Made by a program: the position numbers and the translations under genes. Positions 8,805 to 17,975 of a stretch of 64,000 nt of DNA are shown here, piece by piece. Where the stretch lies: assembly GCF_020905415.1 (NCBI RefSeq), contig NZ_JAJJMP010000001.1:1021501-1085500 (forward strand). Direction: 5' to 3'. The notes beneath the pieces are model-generated. The model searched no databases. It was not told the origin of the DNA and saw only the letters and a program-made list of their open reading frames with translations. Position 1 is the first letter of the stretch; each line of letters begins with the position of its first letter. The DNA is from Myroides oncorhynchi (lineage in GTDB: Bacteria; Bacteroidota; Bacteroidia; Flavobacteriales; Flavobacteriaceae).

Positions 8805-10346
8805 ATGAATCCGAAAATAAATAAATTACAAGATATACAAGCTCAAGCTAAACTCGGCGGCGGGCTAAAAAGAATAGATACCCAACACAGCAAAGGAAAA
8901 CTTACTGCTCGTGAACGTGTAGAGTACTTACTAGACGAAGGTTCTTTTGAGGAAATTGGCATGTTAGTAACGCACCGTACTACTGACTTCGGTATGGATA
9001 AAGAAGTTTATCATGGAGATGGTGTAGTCACTGGATATGGTACCATCAATGGTAGACTAGTCTATGTCTTTGCACAAGACTTTACCGTATTTGGAGGTGC
9101 TTTGTCAGAGACTCATGCTGAGAAAATATGTAAAGTGATGGACATGGCTCTTAAAATGGGAGCGCCGATGATCGGACTAAATGATTCTGGGGGAGCACGT
9201 ATCCAAGAAGGAGTGCGTTCTTTAGGAGGATATGCAGATATCTTCTACCGCAACGTACAAGCATCAGGGGTAATACCTCAACTATCAGCTATTATGGGAC
9301 CATGTGCAGGTGGAGCAGTATACTCACCAGCAATGACAGACTTCACGATGATGGTAGAGGGGTCTAGTTATATGTTCGTAACAGGACCAAACGTAGTAAA
9401 AACTGTAACCAATGAAGAAGTAACTTCAGAAGAATTAGGAGGAGCAAGTACTCACTCTACTAAGTCTGGGGTAGCACATACTACATCTCCTAACGACGTA
9501 GCTTGTTTAGAAGATGTAAAAACATTGTTATCTTATATGCCTCAGAATAATACGGAAAAACCAATGAGTCTTCTATATACTGTAGGAGAAGAATATAGAT
9601 ACGAATTAGACAATCTAGTACCAGAAAGCGCAAACAAACCTTATGATATGAAAGATGTAATCGGACATATCATAGATAAGGACTCATTCTTCGAAATTCA
9701 CAAAGATTATGCAGAGAATATCGTCGTAGGATTTGCAAGACTTGGAGGAAAGAGTATTGGTATTGTAGCGAATAATCCTATGTTCTTAGCAGGGTGCTTA
9801 GATGTGAATAGCTCAATCAAAGCAGCTCGTTTCACCCGTTTCTGTGATGCGTTTAATATTCCATTGTTAGTGTTAGTAGATGTACCTGGGTTCTTACCTG
9901 GTACTGATCAAGAGTGGAATGGTATTATCGTACATGGAGCTAAGTTACTATACGCATTAAGTGAAGCCACAGTGCCTAAAGTAACCGTAATTACACGTAA
10001 AGCTTATGGTGGTGCTTATGACGTAATGAACTCTAAACACATCGGAGCAGATATGAACTTCGCTTGGCCAAATGCAGAGATTGCAGTAATGGGAGCAAAA
10101 GGAGCAAGTGAGATTATCTTTAAGAAAGAGATATCAGAAGCGGCAGACCCTACAGCTAAATTGGCAGAAAAAGAAGCAGAATATGCAGACAAATTTGCCA
10201 ATCCATACAGAGCTGCACAACGCGGCTTTATAGATGAAGTAATACTTCCTAACGAGACACGTAGAAAATTGCTAAAAGCATTCTCTATGTTGGAAAATAA
10301 GGAAGTTAATATGCCAAATAGAAAACACGGTAATATACCATTGTAA
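8805..10346 (+). CDS. pccB: acyl-CoA (propionyl-CoA) carboxylase beta subunit, carboxyltransferase
   Basis: A 513-residue carboxyltransferase with both N- and C-terminal crotonase-like halves in one chain. The opening [23 protein letters not shown] is the PccB/MmdA hallmark when read as [16 protein letters not shown] plus DEGSFEE. Further motifs are [20 protein letters not shown], the oxyanion-hole glycines [13 protein letters not shown], and [17 protein letters not shown] with AYGGAYDVM. It transfers CO2 from carboxybiotin to an acyl-CoA, most likely giving methylmalonyl-CoA. It is last gene of the operon, 5 bp after accC, and is followed by a strong terminator. Substrate choice is inferred from family and operon layout. 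Confidence 0.88.
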   Translation: MNPKINKLQDIQAQAKLGGGLKRIDTQHSKGKLTARERVEYLLDEGSFEEIGMLVTHRTTDFGMDKEVYHGDGVVTGYGTINGRLVYVFAQDFTVFGGALSETHAEKICKVMDMALKMGAPMIGLNDSGGARIQEGVRSLGGYADIFYRNVQASGVIPQLSAIMGPCAGGAVYSPAMTDFTMMVEGSSYMFVTGPNVVKTVTNEEVTSEELGGASTHSTKSGVAHTTSPNDVACLEDVKTLLSYMPQNNTEKPMSLLYTVGEEYRYELDNLVPESANKPYDMKDVIGHIIDKDSFFEIHKDYAENIVVGFARLGGKSIGIVANNPMFLAGCLDVNSSIKAARFTRFCDAFNIPLLVLVDVPGFLPGTDQEWNGIIVHGAKLLYALSEATVPKVTVITRKAYGGAYDVMNSKHIGADMNFAWPNAEIAVMGAKGASEIIFKKEISEAADPTAKLAEKEAEYADKFANPYRAAQRGFIDEVILPNETRRKLLKAFSMLENKEVNMPNRKHGNIPL

Positions 10347-10358
10347 TAAAATAAACTT

Positions 10359-10397
10359 AGCCCTTTAGATATTCTCTAAGGGGCTTTTATTTTTTTT
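10359..10397 (+). terminator. Rho-independent terminator of the carboxylase operon
   Basis: An 11-bp stem with one G-T pair (AGCCCTTTAGA / TCTAAGGGGCT) and a 5-nt loop is followed by TTTATTTTTTT. Confidence 0.9.
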
Positions 10398-10441
10398 GTT
10401 AAATACTAACTATATTTGATAGACGTTAAAAGTCTATCGCT

Positions 10442-11050
10442 ATGCAAGAAGATAAGAATTTAAATAAGCAATCTGATCACAGCAGATTCATGCCTCCTGG
10501 TATGTCTAAAGAATCTCTTCAAGAAGTCGTTAATACTAAAGACGAGATGAGTACACTGAATATGGATAATACAGATATAAATATATCTACAGAATATCCT
10601 ATTATAAATAAGCTCGAGTTAGAAGTAACACATCAGGAAGAACTACCTACTCTTATAGGTTTGCCTACTGACTTACTTAACCCAGCTCCTACCGACCGAG
10701 ATCAAAGTAGTCAAATATCGACTCCCTACCAATCTTACGAAAACTATATCCCTGGATATAACACTCCTATTGCCAGACAAGAAACTAATAATTTAGGAAC
10801 TACAGGATTTATCCTTTCTTTAATAACGATTATTTTATTTTGGATTCCGATTGTAGGATGGATATTATGGTTGCTTGGAGCCATTCTCTCAATTATAGGT
10901 CTATTTAAAAAACCAAAGGGATTAGCGATAGCTGGTACAATCATTTCTGGGTTTATGCTAATCGTTATTATCTATATACTGTCTAATATTGACACATTTT
11001 TAGATTCTCTATTCACTCTATTCTTTCTTAAGTATTTTTTAGGTCAGTAA
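10442..11050 (+). CDS. membrane protein with disordered N-terminus (DUF4190-like)
   Basis: A 202-residue protein of unknown role. The first ~112 residues are polar and low in hydrophobic residues, probably disordered and cytoplasmic. The rest is two to three membrane segments: about 118-152 (GFILSLITIILFWIPIVGW), 160-183 (GLAIAGTIISGFMLIVIIYI) and a hydrophobic tail. The hairpin of segments joined by FKKPKG resembles the DUF4190 family of small membrane proteins; that assignment is by eye. It stands alone between the carboxylase terminator and the DUF2625 gene. Confidence 0.65.
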   Translation: MQEDKNLNKQSDHSRFMPPGMSKESLQEVVNTKDEMSTLNMDNTDINISTEYPIINKLELEVTHQEELPTLIGLPTDLLNPAPTDRDQSSQISTPYQSYENYIPGYNTPIARQETNNLGTTGFILSLITIILFWIPIVGWILWLLGAILSIIGLFKKPKGLAIAGTIISGFMLIVIIYILSNIDTFLDSLFTLFFLKYFLGQ

Positions 11051-11124
11051 CAATTACAATAAATATATTGTCTCTCTAAAAAGAGATATGCCATACCTAA
11101 AGCGGCGTCTTTAACTCTTTATTT

Positions 11125-11144
11125 TTTTGTATTTTAGTACAAAA
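11125..11144. promoter_or_regulatory. dyad upstream of the DUF2625 gene
   Basis: TTTTGTA and TACAAAA arms separated by 6 bp end 7 bp before the ATG of the DUF2625 gene. The position suits a repressor site or a hairpin covering the ribosome-binding region, but an AT-rich background makes chance occurrence possible. Confidence 0.3.
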
Positions 11145-11151
11145 TTAGACA

Positions 11152-11832
11152 ATGAGACTACTAGCAGAACTAATAAATACAGAAGACCCTGGCATAGAAC
11201 TTATCAGAGAATGGCTACATGATGCCGTTAGACCTGTAGATATCTTGCCTCTACATGATAAACTAGCTGCAGAAGAAGCACTATTACAACTACAAGTAAC
11301 TACTCGTTCACCTCTAGGAGCTATCACCTATGAGACAGGAGGTATACTAATAGACAAAGGATGGGTAAGAATATTAGGTGGAGGAACAGAAATGCTCCCT
11401 TCTAATTACCAATGGAATAAAAACAAAACTAGTGATAAAGCTAAGGAATACTATATCGTTGCTTATGACATCTTAGGTGGTTATTTTTGTATCAATAATG
11501 GCGCTCTCGGAAGTGATATCGGAAACATTTATTATTTTGCCCCAGACGTATTAGATTTTGAACCACTTGACATAGGTTACTCTGACTTAATTTATTTCTT
11601 TATCGCAGGTAATTTAGATCTATTCTATCAAGATTTCAGGTGGAGTACTTGGAAAGAAGATGTAGCACAATTACCTTTAAACGAGGCATATCAAATCTTT
11701 CCTCCACTATGGACAAAAGAAGGAAAGCACATTGACTCAACCTCATTAAAAGCTGTTATGGCAGAAGAAATTTACCAGGCAAACAACGAGTTTAAAAACG
11801 GTCTAGATAATATCGAAAACAAGTACATCTAA
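11152..11832 (+). CDS. DUF2625 family protein
   Basis: A 226-residue, acidic, probably cytoplasmic protein without signal or membrane segment. It matches DUF2625 as I recall the family: LLAELINTEDPGIELIREWL at the start, then LQVTTRSPLGAITYETGGILID, GWVRILGGG, DILGGYFCINNGALG, FAPDVLDFEPLDIGYSDL and FPPLWTKEG, giving nearly the full family length. Function is not established. Its stop overlaps the start of a SUKH-domain gene by one base (TAATG), so the two are probably co-translated. This fits the idea that it belongs with immunity-type proteins. Confidence 0.82.
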   Translation: MRLLAELINTEDPGIELIREWLHDAVRPVDILPLHDKLAAEEALLQLQVTTRSPLGAITYETGGILIDKGWVRILGGGTEMLPSNYQWNKNKTSDKAKEYYIVAYDILGGYFCINNGALGSDIGNIYYFAPDVLDFEPLDIGYSDLIYFFIAGNLDLFYQDFRWSTWKEDVAQLPLNEAYQIFPPLWTKEGKHIDSTSLKAVMAEEIYQANNEFKNGLDNIENKYI

Positions 11833-12326
11833 TGAGCAAATTTGACCACTACACCATTATTCCTAATATTCATACAACAGAAAAAACACTTGTAATACCG
11901 AGTATTGAAGATATCAACAAGTGTGAACAAGTATTAAACTTCTCTTTTGAGGAAGATTATAAAACCTATATACTTCAATACGGAAAAGGTATACTAGGAG
12001 GAACATATATCCGTATATACCTACCTCATCACATTCTAACAAATCAAGTAGAATGGTTGGCTCGAGTAAAGGACTATTACTTCTGGGAAGAAGGCAAGGA
12101 TATACTAACAAAAGAACAGGTATTCGAATCTATCTGCATTGGAGATACGCTAGATGGAGATGAAATTATCTTTTACCACGAGAATTACTACGTACTACCT
12201 CGTCAAGAAGAAAACATCTATTTATTAGGGGACAACTTGCATGATGCCGTTGAATGGTTGTGTAGCAAGGGAATATTAACAGAAATCTTTACAGAGCGAG
12301 AATTTGAACCTATCAATGAAAGCTAA
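11832..12326 (+). CDS. SMI1/KNR4 (SUKH) domain protein, immunity-like
   Basis: A 164-residue acidic protein with the SUKH fold pattern: a leading helix with an acidic motif (IPSIEDINKCEQVLNFSFEEDYKTYILQYGKG in consecutive parts), GGTYIRIYLP, then IGDTLDGDEIIFYHENYYVLPR and a C-terminal helix HDAVEWLCS. SUKH proteins often neutralise polymorphic or contact-dependent toxins, but many stand alone. No toxin gene is visible here; the only close partner is the overlapping DUF2625 gene. An orphan immunity role is inference. Confidence 0.75.
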   Translation: MSKFDHYTIIPNIHTTEKTLVIPSIEDINKCEQVLNFSFEEDYKTYILQYGKGILGGTYIRIYLPHHILTNQVEWLARVKDYYFWEEGKDILTKEQVFESICIGDTLDGDEIIFYHENYYVLPRQEENIYLLGDNLHDAVEWLCSKGILTEIFTEREFEPINES

Positions 12327-12478
12327 AATACTTTACACAAGATAAGTTAGCACAGTATTTGCCAAGTAGTACATTATATAATATTATTTAATTAACATCT
12401 GTTCTCTTTTTAATACGCCTTATTTATCGTAAATTAGAGTGACATTAGCTATCACACAAGAACGTTTAAATCCTATAT

Positions 12479-12961
12479 ATGCAAGATAAAATACAACTTT
12501 TAGAAAAATACTTTGAAACTGAGTTATATGAAGATTTCCACTCTTTACAGAGTGACCTAGTTATTTGGGTAGATTGGAGAGAATATGATGATGCTATTGT
12601 TGATTATATTGAAAAATGCTTACAGACAGGGCATTTAAATGCAACTATAGAGGATATGCCTAATGATGAACTACAATTAAAAGTACAGTATGACAATAAG
12701 GTTTATACACATCTAATTGTAGATAGAGATGATACTATTATCTGGCTTAATCAAATACTACAACCTGATTATGAAATTCGCTTTTGCAAAATATCAGATG
12801 GTTCAGATACACTAGCATTCTTGCCACTTACTAGAGAACACTGGCATCAATTAGAAACAATTTATACTTTAGAACAGATTGAGAAACACTTTGAACACAT
12901 AAACAATGAATCTGTTTTCTTCAATAAGGATTATGAATTTGACGAAGAAAGCTTCTTATAA
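12479..12961 (+). CDS. hypothetical acidic cytoplasmic protein
   Basis: A 160-residue protein I do not recognise. It is strongly acidic, rich in Asp, Glu and Trp (VIWVDWREYDDAIVDYIE), and lacks signal peptide and membrane segments. Alternating short strands and helices end in FNKDYEFDEESFL. It follows the DUF2625/SUKH pair after 152 bp on the same strand and has its own terminator. Size, acidity and position make another immunity-type protein plausible, but no motif proves it. Confidence 0.6.
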   Translation: MQDKIQLLEKYFETELYEDFHSLQSDLVIWVDWREYDDAIVDYIEKCLQTGHLNATIEDMPNDELQLKVQYDNKVYTHLIVDRDDTIIWLNQILQPDYEIRFCKISDGSDTLAFLPLTREHWHQLETIYTLEQIEKHFEHINNESVFFNKDYEFDEESFL

Positions 12962-12968
12962 GCCATAC

Positions 12969-12997
12969 AATAACACACTTCTAAGAGGTGTGTTATT
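12969..12997 (+). terminator. terminator-like hairpin after the 160-aa protein gene
   Basis: A perfect 10-bp stem AATAACACAC / GTGTGTTATT begins 8 bp after the stop codon; up to three more pairs are possible toward the loop. A short TGTTT follows. Confidence 0.7.
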
Positions 12998-13022
12998 TGT
13001 TTACAGCACTTTCTATTAGAAT

Positions 13023-13053
13023 TTGATTAGAAGATAACAGTATATTAACTTTG
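13023..13053 (+). promoter_or_regulatory. candidate promoter P1 of the metal-efflux operon
   Basis: TTG at 13023-13025, 20 bp, then TAACTTTG at 13046-13053 matches the Bacteroidota -33/-7 consensus. A second identical -7 box lies 55 bp downstream. Confidence 0.55.
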
Positions 13054-13073
13054 AATAAATACAAATTAGTAAC

Positions 13074-13108
13074 TTGCGTCGTAGTTACACAAAGAATTAA
13101 TAACTTTG
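13074..13108 (+). promoter_or_regulatory. candidate promoter P2 of the metal-efflux operon
   Basis: TTG at 13074-13076 and TAACTTTG at 13101-13108 are separated by 24 bp, slightly long for the consensus. The -7 box contains a TTG that also opens the longest reading frame of the next gene. If P2 is real, that TTG is promoter DNA and the true start lies downstream, at GTG 13139. Confidence 0.5.
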
Positions 13109-13138
13109 TACTATTCAATTCGTAAACAATCCATTAAA

Positions 13139-13519
13139 GTGAGAAGAAAGATTGCCATATTTTTTATGATGCTATTCTTAATTTCAACAACTGAAGTAGG
13201 TCAGGTGTTGAAGTTTCCGCTATTGGTTGAACACTATATTGAGCACACTTCAAATAATCCTGAATTATCATTATGGGGATTCTTACAGATTCACTATAGT
13301 GAAAGTCATAAGGAAGAAGGGGATCCTATGGATGAGAAACTACCTTTTGTCACCCACACACATTTTGTTACTATTATAGCAATAGTCAATCCCTCACCTA
13401 TCTTAAAGATTGAACGCATCAGAATAAATACTACTGATGATAAAATACACTCATTCGACGAAGATGAAGTCGAGAGTAGCTACCTATCTTCTATTTGGCA
13501 ACCGCCGAAGTACTGTTAA
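13139..13519 (+). CDS. small exported protein of the metal-efflux operon
   Basis: About 126 residues from GTG 13139; the frame is open upstream to a TTG at 13106, which lies inside a candidate -7 box. A basic start (RRKIAIFFMMLFLIS) gives a signal or membrane anchor. The mature part has VEHYIEHTSN, LWGFLQIHYSESHKEEGD and DEKLPFVTHTHF, with several His and acidic residues that could bind metal. Flavobacterial CzcA-type operons often start with a small protein of this kind containing an xKLPF motif (recalled, not searched). Its function is unknown; periplasmic metal binding or sensing is a guess. Confidence 0.65.
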   Translation: MRRKIAIFFMMLFLISTTEVGQVLKFPLLVEHYIEHTSNNPELSLWGFLQIHYSESHKEEGDPMDEKLPFVTHTHFVTIIAIVNPSPILKIERIRINTTDDKIHSFDEDEVESSYLSSIWQPPKYC

Positions 13520-13621
13520 TATATTTTATCGCTATTTAGGTATAACAACCCATACATCATTGCTATGGGGGCACTTACCTATAACTATCAAGCAATTTTA
13601 ACGTATTAACATAGAACTATC

Positions 13622-16600
13622 ATGTTAAATAAAATAATTGAGTTTTCTGTAAAGAACAAACTCATCATTGGGCTATTTATATTAGCTCTAATCGGTGTTG
13701 GTACATACCAAACAACGAAATTACCTATTGATGCTGTACCAGATATTACAGATAATCAGGTACAAGTTATCACAGTGGCACCATCTTATGGAGCTACAGA
13801 TATAGAACGCTTAGTCACCTTCCCTATCGAACAAGCAAACAGCAATATTCCAGGGATTAAGAATATGCGAAGTTTCTCGCGTTTCGGATTGTCATTAGTA
13901 ACTATAGTTTTTGAGGAAGATGTAGATGTATATTGGGCAAGACAACAAGTCGGAGAACGCCTTAATCAAATAAAATCTGAGATACCACAAGATATTGGTC
14001 AGCCTGAATTAGGCCCTATCTCAACAGGGTTAGGAGAAATATATCAGTATGTAGTCAGAACTGAACCTGGGTATGAAGACAAATATGATCTAACAGAACT
14101 GCGATCTATCCAAGACTGGGTGGTGCGTCGTCAATTACTTTCTGTAAAAGGAGTAGCTGAAGTAAGTAGTTTCGGTGGAAAGCTAAAACAATATGAAATA
14201 GCCGTAAACTCTAATAAACTAGACTCTTATGGTATAACTATAAACGATGTATTCGCAGCATTAGAAAACAACAACGAGAATACTGGAGGAGCTTATATAG
14301 AGAAAGGTCCTACAGTGTTATATATTCGCACAGAGGGATTAGTAGGTACAATCGAAGACATTGAAAACATCGCTATTACTTCTAAGAATACGGAAGTACC
14401 TCTATTAGTTAGAGACGTAGCCAAGGTACAGATCGGACATGCCACTCGTTATGGCGCACTGACTTATAATGATCAAGGAGAAGTATCTGGAGCAATCGTT
14501 ATGATGCTAAAAGGAGAGAACAGTAATGATGTTATCAAAGATGTCAAACTGAAAGTAGCCGAAATACAAAAAACTTTACCAGAAGGCGTTGTTATCGAAC
14601 CTTTCTTAGACCGTACTAAAATGGTTAATAACGCCATCGGTACAGTAGAAAAAAACTTAGCAGAAGGAGCACTTATAGTTGTATTTGTCTTAGTTTTATT
14701 CTTGGGAAATATGAGAGCAGGTCTATTAGTAGCCTCAGTTATTCCATTAGCCATGTTATTTGCCATCTGTATGATGAATCTGTTTGGCGTAAGTGGAAAC
14801 TTAATGAGCTTAGGAGCGCTTGACTTTGGTTTAATCATCGATGGAGCAGTCATTATTGTAGAGGCTGTTCTCCATCAGTTCTCACACAATGCGAGATATA
14901 AATCAATGAACAATCTGTCACAAGAAGACATGAATAAGACAGTGGTTCACTCTGCTTCTAAAATGATGAATAGTGCAGTATTTGGACAAATCATCATTCT
15001 AATTGTCTACATCCCTATCCTTACACTTGAAGGTATTGAAGGAAAGATGTTTAAACCAATGGCACAGACTGTTGCTTTTGCATTATTAGGAGCGTTCTTG
15101 TTATCGCTAACCTATATTCCTATGATGAGCTCATTGATTATGAGTAGAAAGGTCACTCATAAGCCAAATATATCAGAGCGTATTATGGCTAAAGTAGAAA
15201 AGGTATATCAGAATGCTTTAGTAAAAGTATTAGAAATCCCAAAGATTATCTATTCAGTTGTAGCAATTCTTTTTATTTCTGCGCTACTTATTCTATCCAA
15301 TATGGGAGGAGAGTTTATTCCTTCCTTAGAAGAAGGAGATTTTGCAGTAGATACAAAAGTCCTAACAGGTAGTACATTAACCACCACGATAGAGAGTACA
15401 CAAAAAACAGCACATATTTTAAAGTCACGCTTCCCTGAAGTAGAAAAAGTAGTAACTAAAATCGGTAGTGCTGAAGTACCCACAGATCCTATGCCAATGG
15501 ATGCTAGTGATATGATGGTCATCTTAAAAGATAAAAGTGAGTGGACCTCAGCCGAATCATTCCCTGAATTAGCAGAGAAGATGACTAAGGCACTTGAAGA
15601 AGTTCCTGGAGTAACAGTAGGATTCCAGTTTCCTGTACAAATGCGCTTTAATGAGCTAATGACAGGGGCTAGACAGGACGTAGTAGTCAAAGTATTCGGA
15701 GAAGACCTTGACCAATTAGCTGAAATAGCGGGTAAAATAGGAGCTATTGCCAATACCGTGAAAGGAGCTACCAACCTATATGTAGAGCCGGTGACTGGAA
15801 TGCCACAGCTAATGATTGAGTACAATCGTCCTGCTATAGCACGCTATAGACTGTCTATAGCAGAAATAAACCGAATCGTAAACTCTTCACTTGCAGGACA
15901 GAGTACAGGAATGGTTTATGAAGGAGAGAGACGTTTCGATATGGTCGTGCGTATGGATGAAACCAATCGAAAAAACCTTGCAGACATTCAGAACTTATTA
16001 ATCCCAACTCCATTAGGTAATCAAGTACCTCTAAATCAGTTGGCATCAGTAGAGATTAAAGAAGGACCTAATCAAATACAACGTGAAAATGCTCAACGTA
16101 GAATATTCGTGGGATTCAATGTCAAAGACCGAGATGTACAAAGTATAGTAGAAGAATTACAAGGTAAAGTAGATGCACAAATTACGTTACCTACTGGATA
16201 TCAAATCACTTATGGTGGCCAGTTCGAAAACTTGAATGAGGCTAAAGCCCGTCTTGCTGTTGCTGTTCCACTAGCCTTAGTACTTATCTTTTTACTGTTA
16301 TTCTTTGCTTTCAGAGATATTAGAGAGTGTTTAATGATTTTCACTGCTATTCCATTGTCTATTATTGGAGGGGTATTCTTATTAGCATTAAGAGGAATGC
16401 CTTTCAGTATTAGTGCTGGAGTAGGTTTTATTGCACTCTTTGGAGTTGCAGTATTAAATGGTATTGTACTTATTGCTGAGTTTAACCGACTGCATAAATC
16501 GGGAATTAAGAACATTGTATTCATCGTTGTTAGAGGAGCTAAATCAAGGTTGCGCCCTGTACTAATGACAGCCTGTGTTGCTTCATTTGGATTCTTACCA

Positions 16601-17971
16601 ATGGCATTGAGTAACGGGGCAGGAGCAGAAGTACAACGACCACTAGCAACAGTGGTTATCGGAGGGTTAATGCTTGCTACGTTCCTAACGTTATTTGTAT
16701 TACCGCTATTATACATCACATTTGAACAAAAACTAAACTTTAGTTTTATGAAAAAGAAAAAAGCAATAGCTGCTATAGTATTATTCTTAAGTTTAGGTCT
16801 TTCTGCACAAGCACAAACGCCTATCACTTTAGAAACTGCTCTGACAACAGCTATAGAAAACAACAATAGTATACGTGCTGAAAAATTGAGAACAGAATAT
16901 GCAAAAGCAATTATAAAAACTTCTACTGATATACAGCAAACAACTGTAACAGGAGAATTCGGGCAAATCAACGGCCCATACACTGACAATAAGTTTGCTA
17001 TATCACAAGACTTTGCTTTTCCGACTGTTTATAATAAACAAAAAAATGTGTACAAAGCAGAATATCAACAGAGTATTTTTAATCTCAGTTTAAAAACGTT
17101 TGAGCTGAATAAAGCAGTTACTCAGAGTTTTTATGATTATATGTATTGGCAAGAAAAAGAAGCATTGCTATTAAAAGCAGATAGTTTATATGCGAATTTC
17201 TATAGTAAAGCAACCCTAAGATTACAAAAAGGAGAGAGTAATATATTAGAAAAAACAACAGCTCAGAATCAGCAACTAAGTATACAAGCTCAATTAGGAG
17301 AGGTGCAAAAAACTAAAAAACTAATTTTAGTACAACTACAATATTTATTAAACACAACAGAGGATATTATACCCTCAATGAATAATAAGAAATTAGAACT
17401 ATCAAGCATAGAAAGCGATTTAGTCAATAACCCTGTTCTTCAATTAATAGAGAATCAAAAGACAATAGCGCAAGAACAGACAAAACTAGAGCGCGCTAAA
17501 CAATTGCCTAACTTACAGGCGACCTATAATAACAGTAGTTTTATGGGGATGGCGGCTAATGAGGTATATTATGACAGAAGTAATCGCTTCCACGCTTTTC
17601 AAGTTGGGATTTCACTGCCCATCTTTACAAGTGGACAACGCAATAGAGTTAAAAGTGCTAAGATAGCTGAACAAGTAGCTGAAGCAGATTACACTGCAAC
17701 GAAAGACAGGATGAACTCACGTTATCAACAGTTGTTAACATCACATCAAAACAATGAACAGATTCTAAACAGCTATGAAAGTTTCTCATTCAAAAACTCA
17801 GATACTATTACTAAGACAGCTCAACTACAATTCATCAATGGAGATATAAACTATCTTGAATATGTAATGCTAATTAATCAAGCAATCGAAACAGTCAACA
17901 GATACTTAGACACTCTGAAAATGTACAATGACAATATCATCCAAATCAACTATCTAACTTCTAACAACTAA
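13622..17971 (+). CDS. czcA: CzcA-type heavy-metal RND pump fused to a TolC-like outer-membrane factor
   Basis: A 1449-residue fusion. Residues 1-1042 are a complete heavy-metal-efflux RND permease: PIDAVPDITDNQVQV, then the proton-relay helix GALDFGLIIDGAVIIVE with Asp401, Asp407 and Glu414. This is the CzcA (Zn/Co/Cd) pattern rather than the CusA copper pattern. The C-terminal TM block includes FGVAVLNGIVLIAEFNRL. At Met1043 (ATG 16748) a signal-peptide-like stretch (MKKKKAIAAIVLFLSLGL, ending SAQAQ) begins a ~407-residue TolC-family domain. Long CzcA/TolC fusions are known in Flavobacteriia. The adaptor gene starts 4 bp after the stop. Metal specificity is inference. Confidence 0.92.
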   Translation: MLNKIIEFSVKNKLIIGLFILALIGVGTYQTTKLPIDAVPDITDNQVQVITVAPSYGATDIERLVTFPIEQANSNIPGIKNMRSFSRFGLSLVTIVFEEDVDVYWARQQVGERLNQIKSEIPQDIGQPELGPISTGLGEIYQYVVRTEPGYEDKYDLTELRSIQDWVVRRQLLSVKGVAEVSSFGGKLKQYEIAVNSNKLDSYGITINDVFAALENNNENTGGAYIEKGPTVLYIRTEGLVGTIEDIENIAITSKNTEVPLLVRDVAKVQIGHATRYGALTYNDQGEVSGAIVMMLKGENSNDVIKDVKLKVAEIQKTLPEGVVIEPFLDRTKMVNNAIGTVEKNLAEGALIVVFVLVLFLGNMRAGLLVASVIPLAMLFAICMMNLFGVSGNLMSLGALDFGLIIDGAVIIVEAVLHQFSHNARYKSMNNLSQEDMNKTVVHSASKMMNSAVFGQIIILIVYIPILTLEGIEGKMFKPMAQTVAFALLGAFLLSLTYIPMMSSLIMSRKVTHKPNISERIMAKVEKVYQNALVKVLEIPKIIYSVVAILFISALLILSNMGGEFIPSLEEGDFAVDTKVLTGSTLTTTIESTQKTAHILKSRFPEVEKVVTKIGSAEVPTDPMPMDASDMMVILKDKSEWTSAESFPELAEKMTKALEEVPGVTVGFQFPVQMRFNELMTGARQDVVVKVFGEDLDQLAEIAGKIGAIANTVKGATNLYVEPVTGMPQLMIEYNRPAIARYRLSIAEINRIVNSSLAGQSTGMVYEGERRFDMVVRMDETNRKNLADIQNLLIPTPLGNQVPLNQLASVEIKEGPNQIQRENAQRRIFVGFNVKDRDVQSIVEELQGKVDAQITLPTGYQITYGGQFENLNEAKARLAVAVPLALVLIFLLLFFAFRDIRECLMIFTAIPLSIIGGVFLLALRGMPFSISAGVGFIALFGVAVLNGIVLIAEFNRLHKSGIKNIVFIVVRGAKSRLRPVLMTACVASFGFLPMALSNGAGAEVQRPLATVVIGGLMLATFLTLFVLPLLYITFEQKLNFSFMKKKKAIAAIVLFLSLGLSAQAQTPITLETALTTAIENNNSIRAEKLRTEYAKAIIKTSTDIQQTTVTGEFGQINGPYTDNKFAISQDFAFPTVYNKQKNVYKAEYQQSIFNLSLKTFELNKAVTQSFYDYMYWQEKEALLLKADSLYANFYSKATLRLQKGESNILEKTTAQNQQLSIQAQLGEVQKTKKLILVQLQYLLNTTEDIIPSMNNKKLELSSIESDLVNNPVLQLIENQKTIAQEQTKLERAKQLPNLQATYNNSSFMGMAANEVYYDRSNRFHAFQVGISLPIFTSGQRNRVKSAKIAEQVAEADYTATKDRMNSRYQQLLTSHQNNEQILNSYESFSFKNSDTITKTAQLQFINGDINYLEYVMLINQAIETVNRYLDTLKMYNDNIIQINYLTSNN

Positions 17972-17975
17972 TATC

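Noticed and set aside
15250..15825. 191-residue minus-strand frame inside czcA
   Set aside because: Same reason: overlaps conserved RND coding sequence throughout.
16210..16989. 259-residue minus-strand frame inside the czcA fusion
   Set aside because: Shadow of the RND/TolC reading frame; composition is that of a reverse-translated membrane protein.
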